DNA from: Farysia itapuensis
Lineage: Eukaryota > Basidiomycota > Ustilaginomycetes > Ustilaginales > Ustilaginaceae
NCBI GenBank assembly: GCA_023212645.1
Contig: JALBYC010000018.1
Location: 166,640 to 230,639, forward strand
Length of the DNA stretch: 64,000 bases
Reading direction: 5' to 3'
Below, in pieces: positions 36,851-45,937 of the stretch (position 1 is its first letter; every line of letters begins with the position of its first letter). Made by a program: the position numbers and the translations under genes. A model generated the notes under the pieces. The model was given only the letters and a program-made list of their open reading frames with translations. It made no database searches and was not told the DNA's origin.

Positions 36851-38254
36851 ATGAAGACCGCCTTCCTCTCCCTGTTCGCTCTCCTGGCAGTTGTCTCTCA
36901 GACTGCTCTCGCCACGGTAGCACCCCTGAAGCGAGACGACTGGCCTCACGGACCTTTTTACACACAGGGTCGTCAAATCAAGAATGCGCTCAACGAGGAT
37001 GTCATTCTGCTTGGCACCAACTGGCCAGGCTCGGGAGAGACCATGCTTCCAGAAGGTATTGAATTCCGTTCTATCTCTGATATCGTCGGCATGATGAAGT
37101 ATGTGGGCTACAATTTTGTCCGTCACACCTACGCCATCGAGATGATCGACCAGATCTACGAAAACAACGGTACTGACATTTCGCTGAAGTCCGCCATGAT
37201 CTACGCAATGGGCTCGGACAACGGCACCCGCATTATGGACATGATCATCCAGAACAACCCTTCCATCAACGAAAACTCCACTCGCCTCGAGATCTGGGGC
37301 ATGATTGCCGAAGAGGAAAAGAAGCAGGGAGTCCTCATGCATCTGGACAACCACATCAGCCGTGCCGAGTGGTGCTGCAGTCACGACGATGGCAACGCAT
37401 GGTTTGGAGACATGGACTTCGACATTGAAAAGTGGCAGCGAGGCCACCGATACATGGCCAACTGGGCTAAGAACCACACCAACATTGTATCCATGTCTCT
37501 GCGAAACGAATTGCGAAAGTCGGCAGTGAGAGACCTGGAGTACAACTGGAAGACGTGGTGGGGCAATGTCTCTTCTGCGGCCGAAAACATCCACGCTACC
37601 AACCCTGATCTCCTAATTACCATTAGTGGACTCGACTACGACATTGATCTGTCTGCATTGACTGCTCAGAGCAACATCCTCAACGCTTCGTACGTCAACA
37701 CGGATATGGACGCCATCGAGGGCGCCGACTCTATGGAGCCAGTCTACGCCGATCTGAACCAAACCAAATTTGGACAGGCTAACAAAGCTGTGCTAGAGTT
37801 GCACGCATACAAGATGTCGACATACTACGCAGACTACCAGGAGGACTGTGATGCTGTGCAAGCTGCCCTATACCGCTTTGGGTTCAATGCTCTCGGCACG
37901 GAGGCCAAGCCAAGTGGGTGCAGCAATTCGACCGACTTCGCCGACCCATACAGCTGTCAGGACGCCAAGATCCAGCGTCCAGTCCTGCTCACCGAGTTTG
38001 GAGACGCCCAGGATGACATGTACAAGAACGTGACGCTGCAAAAGTGCTTCCGTGACTTTACCACCAAGAACAAGATTGGCTGGGCGCACTGGGCCATTGC
38101 TGGAAGTTACCGCGTGCGTCAAGGCGTCACCATGTTCAACGACACATGGGGCCTTACCAACTTCGAGTGGACTGGCTTCCAATCGCAAGACGCCGTTGAC
38201 AACTTCTTCCGTCCATGGATCCAAGACATGGGCACCACCAACCTTGAATTGTAG
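36851..38254 (+). CDS. Secreted glycoside hydrolase family 5 (cellulase-fold)
   Basis: 467 residues with a clear signal peptide (MKTAFLSLFALLAVVSQTALA) and a short propeptide ending in the dibasic site LKR at about residue 28. The catalytic domain shows GH5 landmarks: LLGTNWPGSGE, YNFVRHTYAIEMI, VLMHLDNHIS, the acid/base Glu in MSLRNELR and the nucleophile Glu in LLTEFGD. Several N-x-S/T sites suit an extracellular glycoprotein. The GH5 family covers endoglucanase, mannanase and related activities, and the subfamily is not certain from sequence alone. The gene opens the plant-polysaccharide cluster and has CreA-like boxes and a TATA box upstream. Its stop lies only 12 bp from that of the sirtuin gene. 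Confidence 0.82.
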   Translation: MKTAFLSLFALLAVVSQTALATVAPLKRDDWPHGPFYTQGRQIKNALNEDVILLGTNWPGSGETMLPEGIEFRSISDIVGMMKYVGYNFVRHTYAIEMIDQIYENNGTDISLKSAMIYAMGSDNGTRIMDMIIQNNPSINENSTRLEIWGMIAEEEKKQGVLMHLDNHISRAEWCCSHDDGNAWFGDMDFDIEKWQRGHRYMANWAKNHTNIVSMSLRNELRKSAVRDLEYNWKTWWGNVSSAAENIHATNPDLLITISGLDYDIDLSALTAQSNILNASYVNTDMDAIEGADSMEPVYADLNQTKFGQANKAVLELHAYKMSTYYADYQEDCDAVQAALYRFGFNALGTEAKPSGCSNSTDFADPYSCQDAKIQRPVLLTEFGDAQDDMYKNVTLQKCFRDFTTKNKIGWAHWAIAGSYRVRQGVTMFNDTWGLTNFEWTGFQSQDAVDNFFRPWIQDMGTTNLEL

Positions 38255-38266
38255 AGCACTACGCAT

Positions 38267-39345
38267 TTATGTACCTAGCACAGTAGGAAGAATTTGCTCG
38301 ACAGGGCCTTGAAAATACCAATCTGTCAAGCCATCTTCATGATCGTGAGCGCTTTGTGGATCGGTGTTAAAGACGGCCACCTTTCCGCCGTTTCGCTTCA
38401 CTTGATCCGCAAAGCCGGCCGCCGGATAGACTGTAGAGGACGTCCCTAGGACTAGGATGAGGTCACACTTGCGAATCAGCAGCCCGATCCGGTGCAAATC
38501 GGGAATCTGTTCTCCAAACCAGACCACGCCGGGGCGTAGCAGTCCTTGACAAACCTGCTGCTGCGTTAATGTCTGCTGGCAGCGGGGAAGCAAGTCATGC
38601 GAGATCGATCGGTAGTCTTGCGCAAGATCTTCGGAGCCGCCGAGCGCGGCGCTGATCGGATTATTTCCGTTGTGCTGCGAATGACCGCATTTTGTGCAGA
38701 TGGTACGCAGAACGTTTCCGTGCATTTCGATGATAAGATCGTGTGTAGCAGAGTCAACCTGAGTACTTCCGAGGACCTCATTGAGTGCACGATGTGATAG
38801 TCCATCAACATTTTGGGTCACCACATGGAATGATTGAGCATGCGGCAATATATCTGCTCGAGTTGCGTCTGGGTCACTACCGGTACCTTTACTTTGACTG
38901 GCATGCAAGAGATGAGCGAGAGCGATATGTGCTGCATTAGGCCGAGTCGCCTTATCCAGTACGACAGAGCGCCGGTAATGATAGAACTGCCATACCTTGC
39001 TTGGATCGGCCCGGAAAGCCTCACTGCACCGTCGGAGCAGAAATAGGGCAGAGAGACACGGGGGTAAGGATTGCAGTATGTCACGTGTGAGCAAAGTTGG
39101 GACCTACGGTGTGGCTAGCGATAGCGCTTCATGCTGTCTCCAAAGACCTACACATGGGTCTAAGTCAGTTTCATCCAGAGAATCGCAACACGATACTCGC
39201 CGTACGCACCACCAGCGCCCCGGAAGGTCGGTATTCCACTCGCAGCGCTGAGTCCGGCCCCAGCTAGCGCGACTGGGTGCTTGGCCGTGCTCAAAGCCTT
39301 GCGAAACGATTCGACAGCCACGGATGTCATATTTGACTCTGACAT
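38267..39345 (-). CDS. Class III sirtuin (SIRT5-like NAD-dependent deacylase), three exons
   Basis: Exons on the minus strand: 39210-39345, 39108-39147 (40 nt) and 38267-39023, giving 310 residues. Introns are 62 bp (GTGCGT...TAG) and 84 bp (GTAGGT...CAG). The 40-nt exon restores the conserved block [23 protein letters not shown]-binding [25 protein letters not shown] and the catalytic His in IEMHGNV are present, as is a zinc site CTKCGH ... [18 protein letters not shown] carries the Tyr and Arg that define succinyl/malonyl-lysine specificity in human SIRT5. No clear mitochondrial presequence is seen. ATGs at codons 1 and 6 are both possible starts. It lies inside the sugar-utilisation cluster, where a regulatory or metabolic link is possible but unproven. 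Confidence 0.88.
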
Positions 39346-39563
39346 CTGTGCATACCGCTGTCGAAAAATTGAATCACAATGAAGCGGACAAGTAAGACAA
39401 AATATCTCTTGAATAATGCCGTCTTTTATTTGGCATTAATTCAGACACACGCATCGTGATCAAGACAGAACTGTGTATAGTGTACCAAGTTTGATTCCAT
39501 GACAAAAGAAAGCGAGTAGGGACAAGTCGGGTATGCGAGTAACGTAATGAGTGATTAGTGAAC

Positions 39564-41282
39564 TTATGCGTTGCGGGTGAGTACGTTGACTCCGTCATCG
39601 GACAGCTTCTCGTCCGTCGACTCGGACTTCTGGAGTGCATTCTCAGAGTATGCGCCAGTGTTTGTCTGGTGGTAGAGATCGGTCTTGGTAGAGGAGAACT
39701 TGCGGGCTGGAATTTTCTGGGCAAAGAGCTCGTCGATCTCCGCATAGGTCCTGTCCTTGGTCTCAGGAAGGTAGAAGAAGAAGAAGACTGCGAGGATAGT
39801 GCAGGTTCCGAGGTAGAGGAAGGCGCCCTTGGCACCCCAGTTCCATGCGTCGGGGGACAAGATTCGAGGAGTCAGAGTGTTAGTGATCAGACCAGTGAGG
39901 ACGTAGGTGAGTCGAGCCAGCACGATCGACTTGGAACGAAGTCGACTCGAAGGCAGCTCAGCCACAATAGGGTAGCAGACGGGGCCGATGGTGAAGTTGT
40001 AAAATAGAGCAAAAGTGATGAGCAGAGATCCGATGGCCCAGCTGATGGAGGTGCTGTTGAAGAATCCAAGAGTTCCGATCAGAGTAAGGTGAAGGCAGCA
40101 GAAAGCGCACCCGAGAAGGTAGAGAGTTCGTCGACCCATAATGCGCATGAGGAACCAACTGGTGCATGTGCCGATCATGTAGGTGGTGTTCATAACAATG
40201 TTCAGATTGAAGGCGTTGTCTTGCGAGAGACCGGCTCGTCTGTAGAAGGTAACAGCGTAAGACATAAGCGGGTTTCCACACCACCACTGGAGCGAGTAAG
40301 CAACCATGACGATCAAGGATCGGCGTGCGTTGGTGCCCTGGAAACATTGGATGTAGGAAGCGCCTTCGGTCTCGGCCTTTTCAAGAGCGTTGGTGTGCTT
40401 CATGAACTTGATCTGGTTCTCGATGTGGGATTCGCCTTCACCGCCGTTTCGCGTCTGCATCTGTCGAAGAGCAGCCTTGGCCTCCTCGTCGCGACCCTTT
40501 CGGATAAGGTACCATGGAGATTCTGGAGCAAAGAAGGCAAGGATGGCCAACGGAACAGGCCAGACCCACTGAAGGGCAAAGGGAAGTCGCCAGGCCCACT
40601 CTCCGTTCATGTTGAGGGTGCCTCGGACAACACAAGAGCTGATAAAGATGCCTAGACCCCAGCAGAAGCAGACAAAGGAAGTCATGTAGTGTCGAAGCAT
40701 GATTGGGCAGATTTCGGCCGCGTAGGCGGTGGTCAGGGTCTGGAAAGCACCCCAAGGAATACCCATGAGAACTTCGCCGGCGGATAGAGCAGGGAGCGAG
40801 TTGGCAAAGACAGGGGTGAAGATGGTGACGGTCATCATGGCCATGAAGAACATGTAGGTGCGGCGGTAGCCAAATCGCTCGGAAGCCCAACCGTTGGCGA
40901 GCAGACCAATGACTTCACCGACCAGCGCCGAGTTAGAAAGACCTGTCTGCCAAGGGGCAGTGATAACACGGTCACCATTGGCAAGTTGAGTACCGAAGGA
41001 CTTGATAAAGGCATTGGAGCCGTAGAAACTGTTGATTACGACGACATCGTAACCTTCCATGACCAGGGCAAGTGAAAGACCCATGCTCCAGAGGGCGGCC
41101 TTCCAGTGCTTGCGGAAGGCGGCAACTACTCCCAAGTCCTCGAGATCGTAGTTGGCGGCTGCCTTGGCACCTGCAACAACGTCGTCGTGGTCGGCACCGA
41201 ATTCTTGCTGGATGCGCTCGATCTCGTTCTTCTCGATGCGAACGACATCTTGGCCTTCGAGGTGAGCAGCGTTGTGCCTCAT
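39564..41282 (-). CDS. MFS sugar transporter, alpha-glucoside (maltose) permease type
   Basis: 572 residues with about 12 hydrophobic helices and a charged N-terminal tail of about 60 residues. Sugar-porter landmarks are GYDVVVINSFYG in helix 1, NGWASERFGYRRTY after helix 2, GIPWGAFQTLTTAYAAEICP, the PESPWYLIRKGR motif before the central loop, RTLYLLG and the end-motif YLPETKDRTYAEIDELF. The PESPWYLI form and the N-terminal region resemble fungal MAL31/MalT-like alpha-glucoside:proton symporters, although the true substrate could be another disaccharide or oligosaccharide. A TATATA box lies 73-78 bp upstream of the ATG (plus-strand 41355-41360). The gene is divergent to the GH39-like gene across 1.3 kb. 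Confidence 0.85.
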   Translation of the reverse strand: MRHNAAHLEGQDVVRIEKNEIERIQQEFGADHDDVVAGAKAAANYDLEDLGVVAAFRKHWKAALWSMGLSLALVMEGYDVVVINSFYGSNAFIKSFGTQLANGDRVITAPWQTGLSNSALVGEVIGLLANGWASERFGYRRTYMFFMAMMTVTIFTPVFANSLPALSAGEVLMGIPWGAFQTLTTAYAAEICPIMLRHYMTSFVCFCWGLGIFISSCVVRGTLNMNGEWAWRLPFALQWVWPVPLAILAFFAPESPWYLIRKGRDEEAKAALRQMQTRNGGEGESHIENQIKFMKHTNALEKAETEGASYIQCFQGTNARRSLIVMVAYSLQWWCGNPLMSYAVTFYRRAGLSQDNAFNLNIVMNTTYMIGTCTSWFLMRIMGRRTLYLLGCAFCCLHLTLIGTLGFFNSTSISWAIGSLLITFALFYNFTIGPVCYPIVAELPSSRLRSKSIVLARLTYVLTGLITNTLTPRILSPDAWNWGAKGAFLYLGTCTILAVFFFFYLPETKDRTYAEIDELFAQKIPARKFSSTKTDLYHQTNTGAYSENALQKSESTDEKLSDDGVNVLTRNA

Positions 41283-42601
41283 GATGGAGTAGATTGGAGG
41301 GGACTAGGTGGGGTAGGATGATGCGGGGGACTATTGAGCTCGGATCTCTGGCGTTATATACATCATGTCTCAGCGATATGGCCTGAGATGGGTCGTTCCT
41401 GATACACTGCACGAGATGGAGGTGCGGGACAAGGGTCTTGAGACAGGCGAGGCGCACACGCGAGCTGTCTAGACAGATTACCGAACTGAGGCGCACAAGC
41501 AGCCTGCGGTTGAGCGATTGCAACGAATCCCCACACAAACACAGGCAATTATGATTCGGGTGGAAACGTGGGAATCCAATCAAACGCGACAAGCGAAATG
41601 TGATTGGACACTCGCACAAAGCCGGAATTGCAGTCGACCGCAAATCTCTGTCTGACAGACAGGAGAACGTCCGCAAATCTCTCTTTTTGGCCAGTTCGGA
41701 AATCGTCTTTTCTCGCACATCTCTTGATTATGGCGCTGACTGTCAATGGCAACCCTGCGGAGTCTCCCTTAGTCTGGGGAATCTTCATTGCCACGTTGTT
41801 GTAGCAGTCTGCCCGAACTCGACTTGCTCTACTATCAATTGTGCCCCGCTTCTGATAGTGGTACCCTGTGTGGGGTGTGCCAAAGACTCGGTTTATCGAG
41901 ATTCCCGCTCTGCTCATCTGCACTTCCCCGCGTTCTCCGACGTGCACGACATGAGAAAAGCTCAGGTGTCCTGACGTGAGAAGCATCGTTTCCCCATACT
42001 TCCGTCTCTTCTCCATTCTGGACACACTACAGCGGCAATCTCGTTGAACGAGAATCGCGGCAATCTTTAGCTTAACGTGCCAGAAAAAGCTGCTGAGCCG
42101 ACCATCGATCGGCAATCTGGTGAGGGTTGAGGACCCCTCCTCTTGCAGACTCTCGGTTCACGACTCCGCTGCTTCGGTAAGCCTTAGCGAAGCTATGTCT
42201 TCCCCTTCGCCTTTCCTGCCAAGAACCCTTGTTCGGGGTCCCCGCATACTACCCCACTGTTCATGCTCCCAGAGCGCTAAAGAGGGAATTACTTCTCCGA
42301 CGCGGGGTCACGCTTGGATCGTCCGGTATTCTCTCTTCATGCCACGTTTTCTTTGGTACGGATGACACCATGACAGGTTCGACACTCGCTGCGAGCCTTT
42401 TCAAGCATCTCGGCAACGCACCGACAACCTTCTGTATCAGTTCACGCTACCACTTACGAAGAGGGCGCGTTAGCCTGACATGGACAGCATGGCTTGGCGA
42501 AACAAAGCTATAAAGGCTGGGGGCAACTGGAGAACCATCATGGATCAAGTCTTCTCATCAGCCACCTTCTCCCATTCCCAACTCCGATCACAACCTATTC
42601 T
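41283..42601. promoter_or_regulatory. Long divergent promoter (MFS / GH39-like) with repeated CGGNAATCT elements
   Basis: 1319 bp without a convincing gene. Motifs seen: AGATTACCG at 41475-41483; CCGCAAATCT at 41638-41647 and 41671-41680; CGGCAATCT at 42033-42041, 42058-42066 and 42110-42118; the 11-bp palindrome CGGGGTCCCCG at 42234-42244; CreA-like GCGGGG at 42302-42307 and on the minus strand at 42240-42245; TTAGCC at 42470-42475; and TATAAA at 42509-42514, 88-93 bp before the GH39-like ATG. An unsupported 188-codon minus-strand frame at 41549-42115 is treated as spurious. Confidence 0.6.
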
Positions 42602-43999
42602 ATGATGAAGTACGTCGCTGCTGTTTTGCCCTTGTTCTCGGCCTTGGCCATTGGAAGCCCGATCAAGCGGGAAGATGCAGCCCTTGCCAAGCGCGCCACT
42701 GACTCGATCACGGTCAACCTCGACCAGTGCAGTGGTACGCCTCAACATTTTGGTTCGGGTGTCTTGTACGGTGTTCAGGGGACCAACACCCCTCCTCAGT
42801 CCTACCTGCATGAGCTAAAGATCAACTACATCAGTGCTGGAGGTGCTCAATCTCCTACTTCTGGCTGGGCTTCTTCGCGAAGCGCTTACGACGCCCGCTT
42901 CCAGACCGTCGTCCAAGACTGGCAACGTGTTCGAGCCGAGAACGGTGTCTTCATTATCAAGACCAGTGACTTGTGGGGTGCTGATGCAACACAGCCGTCT
43001 GACTTCCCCATGCCAGGTGACAACGATGATTGGTCCTCGTACGACAACTTTGTGCAACAGATCATCTCTGACATCAAGTCCAACGGCTTGGCCCTCAACT
43101 ATGTAACCCAGATCGAGATCTGGAACGAGCCTGACCTTGGCACTGTCTTTTGGTCCCGCTCGCAGGACCAGTACTTGGCCATGTATGCCCGTGGAAGTCG
43201 TGCGTTCCGAGCTGCCTTCCCACAAGGCTCCTCAGCCTTCCTTCCCCTGGTTGGCCCCAGCACTAGCTCTCGTCCCGACCCTTCCAACACCTGGATACAA
43301 AATTACCTTTCCTACCTCCAGAACAACAAGGATGCCGCTCCCGATGTCTACAATTGGCACATGGAAGAGAACAACAACAACGACCCTGTGTACGCCACCA
43401 ACTACCTCCGCAGTATCCTGCCCAACTACGGCTTGAGCGGTGGAATCGGCTTCCAGAACAATGAATATGGCACTCGCGTCCAGCAACGCCCTGGCTTTGC
43501 TGCTTGGCACCACGCCCGTTACGAGAAAGTCAAGTTCAACGGGCTTCGTGGCAACTGGGCTTCTGGCTCTGCTCTTCGAGACAACCTCGCTGATCTGCTC
43601 ATTAAGGACAGCAACGGCAACTACGCTACTTCTGGCGAGTATCAAGAATGGAAGCAGTACGCCAACTTGCTCGGCTCTCCCTGTGCTACCACTGAAGGCA
43701 ACTCGCTGGACTCGTACGGAATCTCCAACACTGCTGGCAAGAACGCCACTGCTCTCGTTGGCAACCAAGGCTTCACTGGAACAGCAACGGTCAAGTTTGC
43801 CAAAATCAGCTCACTTGGCTCTGGCATCAAGCGCGTTCGCGCTCTGATCCAGCAAATTCCCTACAACAACGGTGGTGTTGTTACCGGTCTGACTACTGTT
43901 TCCAACAATCTGGTCACCGTCTCCAACGACGCTGTCTCTGTCAACATCAACTGGGGCAACGCCGATGACGCTTACCAGGTCACCATCACCGCCGCCTAA
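42602..43999 (+). CDS. Secreted clan GH-A glycoside hydrolase, GH39-like (beta-xylosidase type)
   Basis: 465 residues from the ATG at 42602 (a second ATG follows directly); the frame upstream is not coding. A signal peptide (MMKYVAAVLPLFSALAIGS) is followed by two dibasic sites (PIKRED, LAKRATDS), so the mature enzyme probably starts near residue 34. The catalytic part has the GH-A acid/base motif QIEIWNEPDLG and a probable nucleophile in GFQNNEYGTRV. Blocks HFGSGVLYG, YISAGGAQ and YNWHMEENNNNDP fit fungal GH39-like proteins. A beta-sandwich-like C-terminal domain (about residues 375-465) follows. GH39 includes beta-xylosidases, and xylo-oligosaccharides would suit the neighbouring GH51 enzyme. 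The family call is moderately sure; GH79- or GH30-like alternatives are less likely. Confidence 0.7.
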   Translation: MMKYVAAVLPLFSALAIGSPIKREDAALAKRATDSITVNLDQCSGTPQHFGSGVLYGVQGTNTPPQSYLHELKINYISAGGAQSPTSGWASSRSAYDARFQTVVQDWQRVRAENGVFIIKTSDLWGADATQPSDFPMPGDNDDWSSYDNFVQQIISDIKSNGLALNYVTQIEIWNEPDLGTVFWSRSQDQYLAMYARGSRAFRAAFPQGSSAFLPLVGPSTSSRPDPSNTWIQNYLSYLQNNKDAAPDVYNWHMEENNNNDPVYATNYLRSILPNYGLSGGIGFQNNEYGTRVQQRPGFAAWHHARYEKVKFNGLRGNWASGSALRDNLADLLIKDSNGNYATSGEYQEWKQYANLLGSPCATTEGNSLDSYGISNTAGKNATALVGNQGFTGTATVKFAKISSLGSGIKRVRALIQQIPYNNGGVVTGLTTVSNNLVTVSNDAVSVNINWGNADDAYQVTITAA

Positions 44000-44215
44000 T
44001 TGCGACTCACGGCGCAAATGACGACCTAACGAGCTGTTCAGGAATCTTATGGCTGGAAGATGGAATGCCCATGATCTCCAAATACAAATCCTGAAGTTAG
44101 AAGTGTATTTATTTTCACCAAACTCTCCAGAAGAAATTGAAACATATTCATTAGAAAAGTTCTGTCCAGATGTGCAGCAGTGACGGTGCTGAACTGTGTT
44201 GTACCACGTCTGTCT

Positions 44216-45937
44216 CTAGGTTTGAACGGTACCATTGAAGATGAAGAAAGCAAAGGAGTGCTTTCGAATCGGAACGGCGGATCGGGATGCCCATTCTTGC
44301 CCAGTGAATATCTGGACAACGGGCACGACTTCTTCCGGTTTTGCGAATGTGTTGCAAGCGGTCAGGTCATCGTGATAAACTGTATGCAGTTCAACACTGT
44401 CGATCTGGAAGTCTTCGAAACGGAGATCGCCGCTCCAATCAGCGGTAGGGTGTCGATTGAGCACACTGAGTCGTATGCTGGCCTGCTTGCTGTTGGGCTC
44501 CTGGACAATGATAGCAACACAGTCGACATAGTCAGGTTTAGCCAAGTGTTGAATCCAGTCGGGGTAGGTTGGTCCCTCGTAAGTGTCAGACTTGTACGAG
44601 AGGTTGAGCAAACGGCCATTCTTCATGTAGCGAGCAAAGAGGCGAAGAGGCCAGTAGGTTGTTTGGTACAAAAGCCCGTGTGGACTCGTCATGAGGGGCG
44701 AAATGACATTGACACTCTGTGCAATGCACGCAATGCCTACCTCCTTGGACTTGCGTACCAAGATATTGAGCCACGCGACAACGCCGAGCATATCGGTAAA
44801 GTCGTACGTCTGTTCCAGACCAACAGAGCCCGGAGCTTTGACTTCGTCCCAAACGTTCCACTCGTCATAGCAGATCTTGACCTCTCGTGCTGCAGCCTTT
44901 TGGTCGCGGTTGTTCCAATCGAGGAGCGATTGTGCCTTGTCGATCTTTGCCAGATCGATGAGGGATGAACAGATCTCGATGCCACGCTCGGCAGCTGCGG
45001 GACCGAAAACGTTCTTCTCGTAATCAAAGCCCTGCACAGCGCTATAGTGCTCGTGGCCCAACATCGAATACAGGTGGATGCTGTGGTAATCCACGACGCC
45101 GATGAGGCCGTTCAATACTTCCCTGTCCCACTCTGAATTGCCCTGGTTGCCGCAGGAGACTAACTTGATCGATGGATCGACAAGCTTCATGCCATGCGCC
45201 CATCGCTTAGCTGTTTTGGTGTAGTCAGTGGCACTTAAGAAGCCGACTTGCCATGGACCGTGCATCTCGTTGCCCAATCCCCAAAGCTTGACATTGTGAG
45301 GCTCGTCGCGGCCCGTGTTCTTTCGTCGCAAATTGGCCCAGTGAGTGTCGCCGGTCCCATTACAGTACTCGAGCCAGGCGAGCGCCTCTTCGTAGGTGCC
45401 CGTGCCCATGTTGATGCAAAAGTAGGGCTCAACCTTGAGCTCTCGACAGTAATCGATGAATTCATCAGTGCCAAAATGGTTGGACTCGGTCGAGAGCCAT
45501 GCCAGCTCGACTCGCTTAGGGCGCTGCGAGATCGGACCGATTCCATCTTGCCAGTGATAGTTACTGACAAAGTTGCCGCCAGGCCACCGCAAGAGTGGCA
45601 TTTCCAGATCGCCATCCTTGGCTAAAACTTTGATGACATCCTTGCGCCACGCCAGACGACCTTTTGTGCGTTCATCACCCTGATCCTGCACCTCGAGAAG
45701 CTCAGCGGGACTGGGCTGAGCAGGATTGTCAACGATTCCGCCATAGATTCCGCGCCCAAGATGCTCGACAAATCCAGAGTACAGCTTGTCGTTCACCAAA
45801 GCCTCTGTTTTGGAATGCGTGAGCGCAGATGGGTGAATTCGAATTGACTCGTTTGACAGCTGTCCAGGATGCTGGAATTTGACTTGCTTGAGCGCTGGTG
45901 CGTCTCCGCCAGCACTGTATGGATTGACGCCAGCCAT
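44216..45937 (-). CDS. GH51 alpha-L-arabinofuranosidase, intracellular type
   Basis: 573 residues from the ATG at 45935-45937; the frame runs 14 codons further only from a GTG. There is no signal peptide, which fits the cytosolic, bacterial-like branch of GH51. Motifs: SGFVEHLGRGIYGGIVD, RWPGGNFVSNYHWQDGIGP, TDEFIDYCRELKVEPYFCIN, acid/base Glu in WGLGNEMHGPWQVG, YHSIHLYSMLGHEH and nucleophile Glu in CYDEWNVW. The enzyme removes L-arabinofuranosyl groups from arabino-oligosaccharides. It would act after transport, beside the divergently transcribed MFS gene 786 bp away. A TATATTT-type box lies about 55-62 bp upstream of the chosen ATG. The gene converges on the GH39-like gene with 216 bp between. 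Confidence 0.93.
   Translation of the reverse strand: MAGVNPYSAGGDAPALKQVKFQHPGQLSNESIRIHPSALTHSKTEALVNDKLYSGFVEHLGRGIYGGIVDNPAQPSPAELLEVQDQGDERTKGRLAWRKDVIKVLAKDGDLEMPLLRWPGGNFVSNYHWQDGIGPISQRPKRVELAWLSTESNHFGTDEFIDYCRELKVEPYFCINMGTGTYEEALAWLEYCNGTGDTHWANLRRKNTGRDEPHNVKLWGLGNEMHGPWQVGFLSATDYTKTAKRWAHGMKLVDPSIKLVSCGNQGNSEWDREVLNGLIGVVDYHSIHLYSMLGHEHYSAVQGFDYEKNVFGPAAAERGIEICSSLIDLAKIDKAQSLLDWNNRDQKAAAREVKICYDEWNVWDEVKAPGSVGLEQTYDFTDMLGVVAWLNILVRKSKEVGIACIAQSVNVISPLMTSPHGLLYQTTYWPLRLFARYMKNGRLLNLSYKSDTYEGPTYPDWIQHLAKPDYVDCVAIIVQEPNSKQASIRLSVLNRHPTADWSGDLRFEDFQIDSVELHTVYHDDLTACNTFAKPEEVVPVVQIFTGQEWASRSAVPIRKHSFAFFIFNGTVQT

Noticed and set aside
39160..39209. Reading the sirtuin exon 1 straight through ([17 protein letters not shown] and stop)
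   Set aside because: This loses the conserved FRGAGGLW block and ends at once; the GTGCGT donor at 39209 gives the conserved protein.
41549..42115. 188-codon minus-strand open frame in the MFS/GH39 intergenic region
   Set aside because: No domain, signal or repeat character; the composition looks like random translation, and the region is full of regulatory-type motifs.
44180..44968. 262-codon frame antisense to GH51
   Set aside because: Lies opposite a well-conserved enzyme; explained by codon bias on the coding strand.
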